In this document: piece after piece, positions 31,414-41,760 of the stretch
Numbering within the stretch: the stretch's first letter is position 1
How the letters are laid out: each line of letters starts with the position of its first letter
NCBI GenBank assembly: GCA_030704615.1
Contig: CM060734.1
Coordinates: 18,354,001 to 18,418,000, forward strand
DNA: 64,000 bases
Origin: Takakia lepidozioides
Lineage: Eukaryota; Streptophyta; Takakiopsida; Takakiales; Takakiaceae
Reading direction: 5' to 3'
Translations under genes and position numbers: made by a program
The notes under the pieces: model-generated
The model's database searches: none
What the model was told of the DNA's origin: nothing
What the model saw: only the letters and a program-made list of their open reading frames with translations

Positions 31414-33066
31414 CTATGTGTCTCGCCCTGGCGTCCACGTGTCCATTTCTAAACCTGCCTCCGTCCACTTTTCCGCCGGCCACTCTCCGGATGTTAACCC
31501 ACGTCCACCTGTCACTGGTCCTATGGACTGTGTAACCCCGGTAGGCTGTGTTGAGCTGTGACAGGATGTGTCATACTGTGGTACGCTGTGATAGGCTGTG
31601 TCATGCTGTGGTGGGCTGTGATAGGCTGTGTCACGCTGTGATGGGTTGTGATAGGTTGTGTCACGCCATGATGGGCTGTGATAGGTATGCAAACACCTGT
31701 AGTTCCCGCCCTGGTCATATATGCGCGGCTTAGCGATAAGTGCTTCATACTCCGTTGGTATCACTGGCGCAGCCCGTGACTGCTTCTGCGTTTCAACATG
31801 TAAATCGTGTTGCAATGGTTTGTCATGGATACCACTGTACCCCTTCAACTTATTGGCATTGACTCTTCCCAGCATCTCTTTGTTAATGGTTTGTAACATG
31901 GCTGTGTTGTTATCATACATCTTCTGTATGACATAAGGTCCTTTCCATGGTGATTTAAGCTTAGAAACTTTAATCTTCCCCTTCTTCTGCAACCAGAGAA
32001 CCAAATCCCCCGTCTTAAAAGTATTTAATTTGCCTTCATCAAACTGTTCCTTCCTCTTCATCTGAATTCTGGCCATGTTATCAGCTACATGAGCACATAC
32101 TTCTTCCACATGGTATAATTCATGTTTCCTGACCTTAATTGAATCTTCCAATTCCATTCTCTTTCCCCATTCCGTTCTCATGGTAGGTAACAAGAATTCC
32201 ACTGGAAGTAAAGCTTCCATACCATAAACTAATTGGAATGGTGTATACTTAGTGGTGACTTTATATGAAGTCATGTATGACCACAAAGCTGTCAGCAGCT
32301 TTGTATCCCAATCCGTTTTGTTTGCATTGACTATCTTAGCCAAGATAGTACATAGTATTTTGTTGGTAGCCTCTGCCTGCCCATTACCCTGTGGGTAATA
32401 CGTTGTACTCTTCCTATGCACAATCATGAACTCTTTAGTCAATAGATCAATGGTCTCATTAATGAAGTGACTTCCCTGGTCACTGATAAATTCCAAGGGA
32501 CAGCCAAATCGTGTAAGTATGTTCTCATACAGGAACCTTGTTGTGGACTTGGCTGTGTTGTCCCTCAGAGCTTTAGCTTCCACCCACTTCGTAGTATAAT
32601 CAGTGGCTGAAATTATATACTTGTTCTGTGTATTCTTGGCCGGTGGGTTAATTGGTCCAACAAAGTCTAGTCCCCATTTCTGAAATGGTTCAGTAGGCAT
32701 CGTAGGATGCAAAGTCATCTTCCCAGATCTCTGCAAAGGTCCTAGCCTCTGACATTCATCACAACTCTGATAATACTTGTGTACATCTTTGAACAAAGTA
32801 GGCCACTAGTAACCTGCAAGTAGTATCTTCCTACTTGTAGTTTCTTCTCCAAAATGTTCTCCAGCCACTCCTTTATTAACTTCCTCCAAAACTTTATTTA
32901 CTTCATGGTGGTACAAGCATCGTTTAAGTACTCCATCAGGTCCTAGCTTATACATTCTACCCCCTACCATAGTATAAGGTAAAGCCTTGATAGCGATTCT
33001 CTTCCTCTGCTCCTTACCATAACTAGGTGGGCACTGACCATGAGTAAGGTAGTATCTGATTGGCCA
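31414..33066 (-). pseudogene. Integrase of element D with repeat-rich C-terminal tail
   Basis: Zinc-binding part at 32770-32930: CLYHHEVNKVLEEV, AGEHFG and SCDECQRLG (HHCC), broken by TAG (32806-32808) where Tyr usually precedes WPTLFKDV. The catalytic core has [24 protein letters not shown] (first Asp), FISDQGSHF (second Asp) and [10 protein letters not shown] (Glu), so the DDE triad is present. A GPF/Y-like [15 protein letters not shown] follows. No chromodomain; instead the tail has about five 10-residue repeats of the [10 protein letters not shown] type (31540-31690). It joins RNase H in frame across a TAG at 33067. It would insert the cDNA. Confidence 0.92.
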
Positions 33067-34770
33067 CTACCAATCTAACCATTCATCTGCACTTCCTTGC
33101 ACCTCCATTGCAAATAAACTCGCATCAGGTAATTGGTCGTCTACTCCAGTGGCGGGCTCTCCTGTTGTTAGGCGTGACAAATGATCTGCCACAAGATGCA
33201 AACGGCCAGGCTTGTAAACAACTTCAAACTCAAACTCGTGCAAGATTATTAACCACCTCGTTATCCTTTCACTTATCAAAGGTTTGTTCTCCAGATATAT
33301 CAGAGCCTGGTGATCCACATAAAACATAAACTTTCTTCCCAATAGGTAATGCCTGAATTTCTTGACTGCATAAATCATTGCCAGTGCTTCTCTTTCAGTT
33401 GTGCTATAGTTCCTTTCAGCACTGTTCATCAACCTGCTAGCATAGTACACATGTGAATCTATATTTCCTGTAACATTTTGGGCTGACACCACTCCCAACG
33501 CTTCTCCTGAGGCATCACAGTGAACATGAAATATTACATGCCAGTGAGGGTTAATCAGCACAGGTGTAGTTGTTACTGACAATGTAAGTTCCTCAAAAGC
33601 CTGTTGACATTCAGCTGTCCATGCAAACACTGCATCTTTCTTCAGAAGCTTGCTCAATGGTGCTGCTATCTGTGCATACCTTTTGACAAATCTTCTGTAA
33701 TAACTGGTTTGTCCAAGGAATCTCCTTAGACTTTTAACATTTACTGGTGGTGGAGAGGCTTTAATGGCCTCTGTCTTCCTGGGATCCACAAGAAGTCCCC
33801 TCTTACACACAATGTGTCCCAAAAGCACCCCTGAGTTCACACAGAAAGTACACTTCTCTGGATTCAGGCCCAGACCTCTCATCCTGCATCTGGCCAAACA
33901 TAACTCCAATTTATGCAAGTGCTCATTCTTAGAGCTGTACACACTGAAATCATCCAAGAACACCTGCATGAAATCATCCAGATACTCATGAAAAGATTCA
34001 CTTATCACTCTCTGAAAGGTTGCTAGTGCATTACAAAGTCCAAAAGGCATGACTTTGTATGCATAAGCACCCCAGTCTGTGATGAAAGCTATATTTCCCT
34101 GGTCTTCTTTTGCCACTTGCACTTGATTATAACCACTGAAGCCATCCATGAATGAGTACATCTCATGGCCTGCCACAGTGTCCAATACCGCTTCTGTGAA
34201 TGGCAAGGGAAAATGATCTTTCTTCGTGCAAGCATTCAACTTCTTATAGTTCACACAAACTCTCAGTTTACCATTCTTCTTGGGAACTATCACAATGGGT
34301 GACAACCAACTTGTATATTCTATCGGGTATATAAACTTAGCCTCAGCCAACTTCTTGATCTCTTCTCCAACCTTCTGTGCATAGTTGGGATTCATTCTGT
34401 ACCTTGTCTGTTTGATTGGTACTGACCCTGGTTCCAGTTCAATCTTATGCTGACAGATCTCAGGTGGTATCCCTTTTAGATCCTCGTAGCTCCAAGCAAA
34501 TACATCTCTGTATTTGATGAACAAACTCTTAGTTTCCTTAAAGAATTCTGGCTCCAAATCAGCCCCTACCTTCACCATCCTCGGTTCCTCTTCAGTTCCC
34601 ACATTCACTTCTCTCACCTGCTCATCAGCTGTGATTGTCCAACCAGTTACCACTTCATCCTGTAAACTCACAGTGGCTGGTTCTTCTAGGGTTTCCATTT
34701 CTCCTTCTCTTTCCTCATAAAAATGTGGTGGGTAACTCCTTATTTCACCTTCAATTGGTGTTGTTGTCAC
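33067..34770 (-). pseudogene. Reverse transcriptase-RNase H of element D
   Basis: 567 residues. RT has NGKLRVCVNYKKLNACTKK, YSFMDGFSGYNQVQVAKED, KVMPFGLCNALATFQ and the catalytic FLDDFSVYSS. The thumb reads LLGHIVCKRGLLVDP and RRFLGQTSYYRRFV. RNase H has VHCDASGEALGVVSAQN, YSTTEREALAMIYAVKKFRH, FMFYVDHQALIYLE and the end VADHLSRLTTGEP. All core motifs are complete. A TGA just upstream (about 34777-34779) replaces a Cys codon that element C still has, cutting RT off from protease. Confidence 0.95.
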
Positions 34771-34779
34771 TACACCACA

Positions 34780-35208
34780 TCAAATACCTTTTAAACAACT
34801 TAGGCCTTCCAGCTGCATCTCTGCAACCTGTTCCCACTCTGGGTGTGCAGCGAACAGGGTAACTTCCTGCTCCTCATCCAGTCCTCCCCTCCAATCATAC
34901 TCCCTGACCCCTCGAGGTCTTCTCGTAGCAGGTAATCTACTAGATTTCTTAGTGGTAATTTGTATCTTGTGCATCCCATTATGCACAGTTAGTAACTGAG
35001 AGTTCCAGTCATGGAATACCCTGGCCTGTTTCAGCCACGGACGTCCCAATAATAAGGAGTAAGCCTCCATGACTTCATCCATTTTCAACACAGTTATTGT
35101 GATCATAAAGATCATATTTTGAATCTGTATCTTAACTCCTCTTATCAATCCCAATGGCTGTACACTTCTTTGATCTGCCATTGTTACTGTAAATGGGGCT
35201 GGTTTCAT
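34780..35208 (-). pseudogene. Protease C-terminal part and PR-RT linker of element D
   Basis: 142 residues, MADQRSVQPLGLIRGVKIQI then LLLGRPWLKQARVFHDWNSQ, the second half of the aspartic protease, continued by an acidic linker. Bounded by TAG (35227-35229) on the N side and TGA on the C side, both in the same frame. Confidence 0.88.
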
Positions 35209-35226
35209 GTTACTTAGACCAAGCTT

Positions 35227-36582
35227 CTACCTTAATTGGTCTGTCATGATATTCACTCCAGAGCCTCCATCTATCAGTACATCAGTTAGTTCTGTGCTTC
35301 CAATTCTCAATTGGATTACTGGCATAGAATCATCAAAGTCCATGACTGTTTCTCGCCCTTCCGGCTTCACATTATAACTGGTCACCTTGCTGTTCAGGTC
35401 TGTGTTCTCTGTCACATGGGCAGTTCGATTGATTGCTTGATACAGCCTGTGTCTACAATAAGGTGCCACAGCCAATAGCTGTCCAATGGTAATCTCCGCT
35501 TTGGTCTGGCATATTACTTCAGCCAAAGTCCCTTCATTACTCTGCATGGCTGCAGCTTCTTTCTTCCTTTCATCCTCACTCACTTCTTCTTCTCCATCAG
35601 AATCAGAGGAATCTGCCATAGGAATATCAGTACTCTTCTGCATTTCCCTTATGGTATCTGCCACTTCCTTGTGCAGTTCCTTCTCATCTCTCCAAGCCTC
35701 ATCATCTTCAGGCACATCACTGCCATCTTCATTTTCATCATCTTCCTCATCTACTGGAGGTATTAGTTTGGCTTTGCTTCTCGTTACTATCATTGTACTT
35801 ACTTCTGGTACAACACATGGCCTAACCATGTGAGCTGCCACCACTGGGCCCTCATTCACATGAGCTCTCATCTCATTCTGGTGTCTAATCCAGAATGAAC
35901 AGGCTGCCTTGCAATGTCCTGCCTGATTACAATAGTGAGGAAGGGTGTATGGTGTGCAAAGTGCCAGAATGAAGGCCATACCACCACTGAATGCCACATG
36001 AAGGAGAAACACTGTACCATCTGTAAGATGGATAACCATTCTACTGAGAATTGTTACTACAACAGAAGGACAGCTGCAAGAGAACCTAGGCAAGTAAGGG
36101 TGCATCAAGTGCAGCCCCAACCAAGAAGAAACGGTGATCAGGACCACTATGGTAGGCCTGGTGGTTATAACAATGGAATGGAAGGGAGAGGTAATCCAAG
36201 AGGGAATTACCAAGGAAATTCCAGGGGCAACTATCAGGGTAATCCAAGGGGGAATTACCAGCCAGGGAATCAGGATTACAGAAATAATCCTAGAGCAGAC
36301 CAAGGGCAAGGACCCAATGGTGTCTGTGGCATACTTCTTCAAGATTTCTTCTAATCTTTTCTTATAGTTATCCCTCTTCAACTTCTCCTTTCTCTTACTC
36401 TTCATTTTCAGCTCTTGCTCTTCTTCCTCATCCAACTCATCCTCAGAGTCCTCATCATCCCTTTTCTCTCTCCTGAGCATTCCCAATTGCTCAATTCTGT
36501 TCGCTGTTTCAAATGCCTCCTCCACTGTATTATGGGGTAACATATCCACTTTCTTTTGCAACTCTGGTCTTAGTCCACTCAC
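35227..36582 (-). pseudogene. Gag C-terminus, inverted knuckle segment, protease N-terminus (element D)
   Basis: The 451-residue frame starts with VSGLRPELQKKV and the acidic/Lys-rich gag tail. Between about 36318 and 35937 it becomes nonsense (hydrophobic Ile/Val/Ser-rich) because the DNA there is inverted. It resumes with the third knuckle HYCNQAGHCKAAC and the acidic linker, and ends in VLIDGGSGVNIMTDQLR-TAG. The frame stays open across the inversion only by chance. Compared with element C, about 16 bp are lost at each inversion border. Confidence 0.92.
35937..36318 (+). other. 382-bp in-place inversion carrying two gag zinc knuckles
   Basis: On the plus strand the segment encodes WCAKCQNEGHTTTECHMKEK and then HCTICKMDNHSTENCYYNR, two intact CX2CX4HX4C knuckles, followed by an Arg/Gly/Asn-rich GNYQGNPRGNYQPGN tail. 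In element C the same protein lies on the minus strand in line with gag (about 14590-14905). The orientation here is opposite to the rest of element D. Confidence 0.95.
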
Positions 36583-36594
36583 AAACCAAGTCTT

Positions 36595-37805
36595 CTATAA
36601 ACCTGGTGCTGGTACAGCAGCCAACTTTTTCATCATCAATTCCATTTTTTCCATATACTCCTCAACAGTTTCATGCTTCTTTTGCTTTAACTGTTGTAAA
36701 CTTCCATACACTTCATCCTCAGTTTTACTTGTCCTGAACCTATTTCGGAATGTTGTATTCAAGCCATTCCAGGTTAGGAAATGATTATCAGGGAATCTTG
36801 CATACCATTCACTTGTTTTCTTGATAAGTGAACAAGGAAACAATCTCATCTTGGCATCCTCGCCATTCTCATTGTTCACAATACACATGTGCTCAAATTG
36901 GCTAATGTGTACATCAGGATCCCCTTTTCTTGAATATATTGGAAAAGGTGGTTTTGCCCGTGTTGGTTGTAACGCCATCTGTGGCCCTACCCTCTACCCA
37001 CTGACAGATGTTGGCCCCCTTGCTGGTGCTGGTCCTTGAGGACCTGTTGTAGTTGTGGTGGATCTTCCACCAAGTGGTGGCCCCTGAGCACTCCCTGCTA
37101 CTGGCCCACGATATTCACAGTATTCCCAGCTCCAGTTGCACTACTTCCCACACTCCCTGCCCCCCCAGAGCCAGATCCAGGCTGCCCGCCTGATCCCCCT
37201 GAGCCGACACCTTCGTTGGCCTGTGATCCAAGTGCTCCACTTGATCCAGGTCCAACGGGTTGGGATGTCCTGGTTGTAGTCTCAACCTCAGCTGTTGGGT
37301 CTACTTCTTCATACTCTTCCTCTTCCAATTTCTTCTCTCTGTTTTCATCCTCCAAGTTCTGCCCTTGGGTTTCTTCTTCACTCATGTAACTCAACTGCAA
37401 TGGTGTTGGAGAGTCTGAACTCTCCGTTGGCTTTGCCACATTCTCTCCTCCTTCTTCACCTTCCGTTTCAGAAACTGGAGTTCCTGCTTTTGGTGTTCCA
37501 TGCCAACTCTTATCAAAGATTTCTGTCAAATCTTTTATCCAGGGATGTACCTCAGATCTTTCACCTCGTGATTGATCTTCTTCCCGTACCAATTCCCTTA
37601 ATCTTTCTTGCAAAGAAAAAGAAGGAATGGCATCCAACTCTAGTTCTTCCGGTATGGATGTACTCTCTGATCTTAATGGTGTGAGAGGTCCAGATGATTC
37701 CCCTATGTCTATTCCTCTCTCCCAAAGATATGGATAATTAGCTTTCAGATAACTTTCTCTTTTTGCTGAATATCTCTGGAGTCTAGCTTCTCTTTCATCA
37801 CGCAT
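36595..37805 (-). pseudogene. Gag N-terminal and capsid region of element D
   Basis: The N-terminal reading (37098-37805) starts MRDEREARLQRYSAKRESY and is acidic, then Gly/Ser-rich. A 1-bp deletion near 37106 (TGGCCCACG against TGGCCCCACG in element C) shifts it out of frame. The capsid follows (36595-36978): PPFPIYSRKGDPDVHISQFE, SEWYARFPDNHFLTW, SKTEDEVYGSLQQLKQKK, a Retrotrans_gag fold. It ends at TAG where element C has CAG (Gln). Gag forms the particle shell. Confidence 0.9.
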
Positions 37806-37826
37806 GTCCCATGTCTTTCATTTCTT

Positions 37827-38522
37827 TTAATGTGGCAATAACCAAAACTCTCTCTTGTAATATCTCTTGTATATGCCTGGGTTTCTTTCAAGCTTCAATG
37901 CACCCTTGGCTATACTAGAAGTCTCCGTTACCATATAACCATATGGCAAACAAGTCTGGAAAGCTGTTCTTGGTGTGAGTTTGATCCACAAAATATCCTT
38001 TGGAATCCAATTCTTTACCAGTACAAGCTCTTCATGCATATGAGTATAAACATTCACCTTCCTTTCCTCCCAGCCTTCAAACTCTACTCGCTCAATGGAT
38101 AGCAATGCCATCACATAAACCAGTGTTGGTAACCAACGTGCTCTTCCTCTATAGGCCACCTGATAAATCTTTATCACTCCTTTCTCCAGACCCCACTCGG
38201 GGTCAGCATCATGCACTCTTTTAAGAATGTTTTCTTTACAACCGTCTGGCAATTCCAAGAACCTCTGAAAGAATCGTTTGGACAATCTTTCCTTCTCAGT
38301 TTCACACGGAATTTGATTCACATCAAATTCTTTAATTCTCCAACCACCATGATCCCACCAGATGTCTGTCACATCTGGCTGTTCATGACCCAGTTCCCCA
38401 GTATGGTCGCCAAATGTCGAACGGCTTTTACTCACCCATCCCTTCGCTATCCGAGGTGGGAACTCCAAGATAGAAGAGTTGAATATCTCCAAGCACTCAG
38501 CCCGCTCAGAACAATCAGTCAT
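37827..38522 (-). CDS. Leader ORF of element D, starting inside the LTR
   Basis: 231 residues, open from an ATG at 38520-38522 within the 5' LTR, across the LTR end and the primer-binding site, to a TAA 20 nt before the next Met. The LTR-encoded start is MTDCSERAECLEIFNSS. After the PBS it reads VTDIWWDHGGWRIKEFDVNQ, RFFQRFLELPDGCKENILKR and ARWLPTLVYVMALLSIERVE. No domain recognised. Ogre/Tat elements carry an ORF upstream of gag, so this may be its counterpart. The true start may lie after the LTR. Confidence 0.5.
   Translation of the reverse strand: MTDCSERAECLEIFNSSILEFPPRIAKGWVSKSRSTFGDHTGELGHEQPDVTDIWWDHGGWRIKEFDVNQIPCETEKERLSKRFFQRFLELPDGCKENILKRVHDADPEWGLEKGVIKIYQVAYRGRARWLPTLVYVMALLSIERVEFEGWEERKVNVYTHMHEELVLVKNWIPKDILWIKLTPRTAFQTCLPYGYMVTETSSIAKGALKLERNPGIYKRYYKREFWLLPH
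38396..38412 (-). other. Primer-binding site of element D, Arg-tRNA-like
   Basis: Two bases inside the LTR end, minus strand TGGCGACCATACTGGGG. It resembles the tRNA-Arg type used by Tat/Ogre elements (from memory), not the initiator Met type seen in element A. The same site occurs beside the LTR fragment at 44126. Confidence 0.75.
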
Positions 38523-39336
38523 GACCTACAACTAGTGTATCATGGGAGTGATTCCTGTTTGTATTCATTCTTGCCTTCATGGCAGCTAATTACCTTATTG
38601 TTTATATTCAAGCATCAGATTGCTTTAGCAAACTACCAGGTTCCAGTCACTCATCCATTCATTCCACAGCTTCACTCAGATCTCTCTACACAGTGTGAGT
38701 ATGAAATGTGTATCAAATTAAGATCTATCAAGTATCAGGCTGAAGCCATAGTGTCCCTAATCTACCCTACAGTATATCTCTACAGCTTGCATGTAATAAA
38801 CCTCCATCAAGTCATCATCTCCTCTTCTGTGTAATCGTCATCCCTGTGCTCCAAGATCGTGCCCCCCCCCTGATGTCTAAGAAGTGATCCCCCAAGAAGT
38901 CCCCGCTCTTCGCTTTATCTACCTACAAGTTGTTCTAACCGCCTTGCTCGCTAACCGTCACCCCTTAAGTAACATATTCCCTCTGCAGATGTCGTTCCCA
39001 CACAGTCGTGCCCTGTCCATGTTAACCGTTCCCCCTGTACTGTGACAACTTTGCAAAACTGCGTTGGGATGTGTGAAATTGTGACGAGCTGTGACTGGCT
39101 GTGTCAGGCTATGTCGGGCTGTGACTGAGTGTGATTGGCTATGACGGGCTGTGACGGGCTGTGAGGGTTGTGCCGGCTGTGTCGGGCTGTATCGGGTTGT
39201 GTCGGGCTGTGTAAACCCCCCCCCTAAAGCCCGCTGTTGTTACCCCTAAGGCTCCTGTTGGTCTCAGTCTGTGTAAAAATTAAGGGTACCCCATAGAACC
39301 CGTAAAAGCGTTAAAGTCCCAAGCAGCCCTCAAACA
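38415..39336 (-). mobile_element. 5' LTR of element D
   Basis: 922 bp, same ends as 26233-27228. Shorter mainly because the CTGTG minisatellite (about 39045-39215) has fewer units. The outer edge ...CAAACA is followed by the AAAGG target copy. Confidence 0.95.
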
Positions 39337-41760
39337 AAAGGCCAAAGCCATGAGATATCAGCCTCCTCTCCCGCCATGACCACGGTGTGGAGCAAGCAAC
39401 TCCTTCATAAGGTAAGATCTTCTCCAGCAAAAATATGTTGGCTAATTGGGCATGGAGAGTAAGGCATCCTTGAAGGTACCTGAGATAAGCATAGAACATC
39501 TATAGGGCTTATGAATGCTGAAATTTTGATCTAGGCCTCGGTAAGACAGCTTGCTGGAGTAGACGTGTACACCTTATACATGATCCGGTCAATGCACATT
39601 ACTCTTGTTTGCCGGTCCCCTGTAGCCGATGCCTTATGTCAGATTTAGATACCTTATGATAAGAATGAGTTCCATTTCTTTGGCTCAAATGTTTCTATGT
39701 TTCTCCTGGTTATGGCTTTGCTCTTTATAGCACCATAAAAAATACCCAATTATGATATGCTGCTGGTAGATGTTTTGTCTGAATATAACTAGGTGGTAAA
39801 CCCCTACCAGACTTCATTACCTAAGTCCCAATACCTGCCCCCTTTGATTTTGTACACATGTTTTACCCAAAACAAGGGGTGGGTAAACACTAAAAGTTTG
39901 ATATAAGATTTCCCGATTGTTACTTTATGACAATCATTAGGGCGACTATCTCTTGTTCCCTATGGCATACTGATGTGACAATGGAGCAATGATATGACAA
40001 GCTGATGGCTTTAAAGAGATCTGGTAACATGCTACAATGTAGGGCAGACCTGTTTTCATGACTAGACAGTGTTCTTGAATGTACAAGCATTGGAAACTTA
40101 GCCTCTTTTAGAAGCCGGTTACTCTAGGACACTTGATACCATGCCAAACTGATATGGATGGATCTTTTGTGGCCAAACCTGGTCCTTGGTTATATGCCCT
40201 TGAATGTTTAACTATTTTCCAAAACGGTAAGACATTGGTAGATGTGAAGAGAATGATTCAGGCATTGTATTCAAGTTGCTTTAGGATAGATAATACCAAA
40301 GTAACCTGCAGGCCTGATGGGATGAGCAATTCAGATTCTTTGTGTTTCCTATGGATGATTGCATGGCATGTAAATCTGATTACAGCCTGTTATGGTAATG
40401 ATTTCCCTTCCCCAGACATAGAACTTGGTCTTGGGGCATGGAATAAGAGGTGGGAATATTACTCTACCCTGTCATTGAAATTACACACCAGCCCCAGATC
40501 TAAAACAGATCAGGGGGCAAAAAACATGGTGTCAATAAGTGACTTGATGTGCAAAATAGGGCAGCTGATTACCCCCTGTTGTATAAGCTGCCAAATATCA
40601 GTCTGTAACCCTGCTTTGGTGATGTTCTTTATGTAAAGAAATGCTCTTATTTTGTTCTTAAGCCTTCTATGATCATAAATGGCTTCTTTAAGACAAACAG
40701 ACATTTCCAGCCATGAACAGTGATCAATGGATCTTTATTTGGACATGGATACTTACTGCTCAGTCACTTTGGTATGTCCCATGATACAAAGAACCCAAAA
40801 CTATACTAGTTTTTGGGCCAACGATAAATTAGGATGGTTGGTTATGCCTTGGTATGTAAGCTGACCAAAAAATACAGACTGAATGACATGGCATGTCATG
40901 AATGGCACTTTTTAGCATGCTGAACAACGGTTTCCTGCTATGAACAGTGGTAATCGAGTCTCTAATTTTTCCCACCCCCCCCACCCAGAGACTTCATTGA
41001 CTTGAAGTCTGGGATTTGTCATAAAGCTGACTTGTGAATGAAGAATGGTTGATAATGAGGCCGATTTGTTGTTAATTTTACAATGACCTTGTCAGGTCTT
41101 TGTCCATGTCTCGACGAGACATAAGTATCTTCCCTCTCTGATTTAGACCAGTGTACTTGGTGGTTCTTGTACACATTATCAACCAATCTCCCTTTTGTTT
41201 TCAGTTTTATGTTTGATTTACTAACACCTTGGTCTGAGCATGACAAAAGGTTATCAAATATGTTCCTGATTGAAGCGATGAACCCAAGGCAATGGGAAGG
41301 CCAAAGCCATGAGATATCAGCCTCCTCTCCCGCCATGACCACGGTGTGGAGCATGCAACTCCTTCATAAGGTAAGATCTTCTCCAGCAAAAATATGTTGG
41401 CTAATTGGGCATGGAGAGTAAGGCATCCTTGAAGGTACCTGAGATAAGCATAGAACATCTATAGGGCTTATGAATGCTGAAATTTTGAGCTAGGCCTCGG
41501 TAAGACAGCTTGCTGGAGTAGACGTGTACACCTTATACATGATCCGGTCAATGCACATTACTCTTGTTTGCCGGTCCCCTGTAGCCGATGCCTTATGTCA
41601 GATTTAGATACCTTATGATAAGAATGAGTTCCATTTCTTTGGCTCAAATGTTTCTATGTTTCTCCTGGTTATGGCTTTGCTCTTTATAGCACCATAAAAA
41701 ATACCCAATTATGATATGCTGCTGGTAGATGTTTTGTCTGAATATAACCAGGTGACTTTT
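39337..41760. repeat. Tandem array of non-coding repeat units, right part
   Basis: 39342-39745 is the remainder of the R module cut by element D. 39790-40971 is a Y module almost identical to 24732-25906. 40972-41750 is a third R module, complete and matching 23742-24477. The array is therefore R-Y-R-Y-R with element D inside the second R. No coding content. Confidence 0.85.

Larger units (their letters stand above)
26233..39336 (-). mobile_element. Full-length 13.1 kb Ty3/Gypsy retrotransposon (element D)
   Basis: Bounded by LTRs with TG...CA ends and flanked by GAAGG (26228-26232) and AAAGG (39337-39341), a 5-bp target duplication with one mismatch. The intact target sequence is visible at about 41293-41302. 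Minus-strand order: LTR, primer site, leader ORF, gag, protease, RT, RNase H, integrase, extra ORFs, polypurine tract, LTR. It lacks a chromodomain and has an Arg-like primer site and extra ORFs, which fits the Athila/Tat side of plant Ty3/Gypsy. The gag knuckle segment is inverted and several in-frame stops, mostly TAG, make it non-autonomous now. Confidence 0.95.

Noticed and set aside
35914-36354. Independent plus-strand zinc-knuckle gene inside element D
   Set aside because: The same protein is part of gag in element C; here it is the inverted gag segment.
28177-36597. Reassigned TAG codon (Gln), as in some green algae
   Set aside because: The DRM exons use CAA and CAG for Gln with no in-frame TAG or TAA over 666 codons, and sibling elements show CAG, TGG or TTG at several of these TAG positions.
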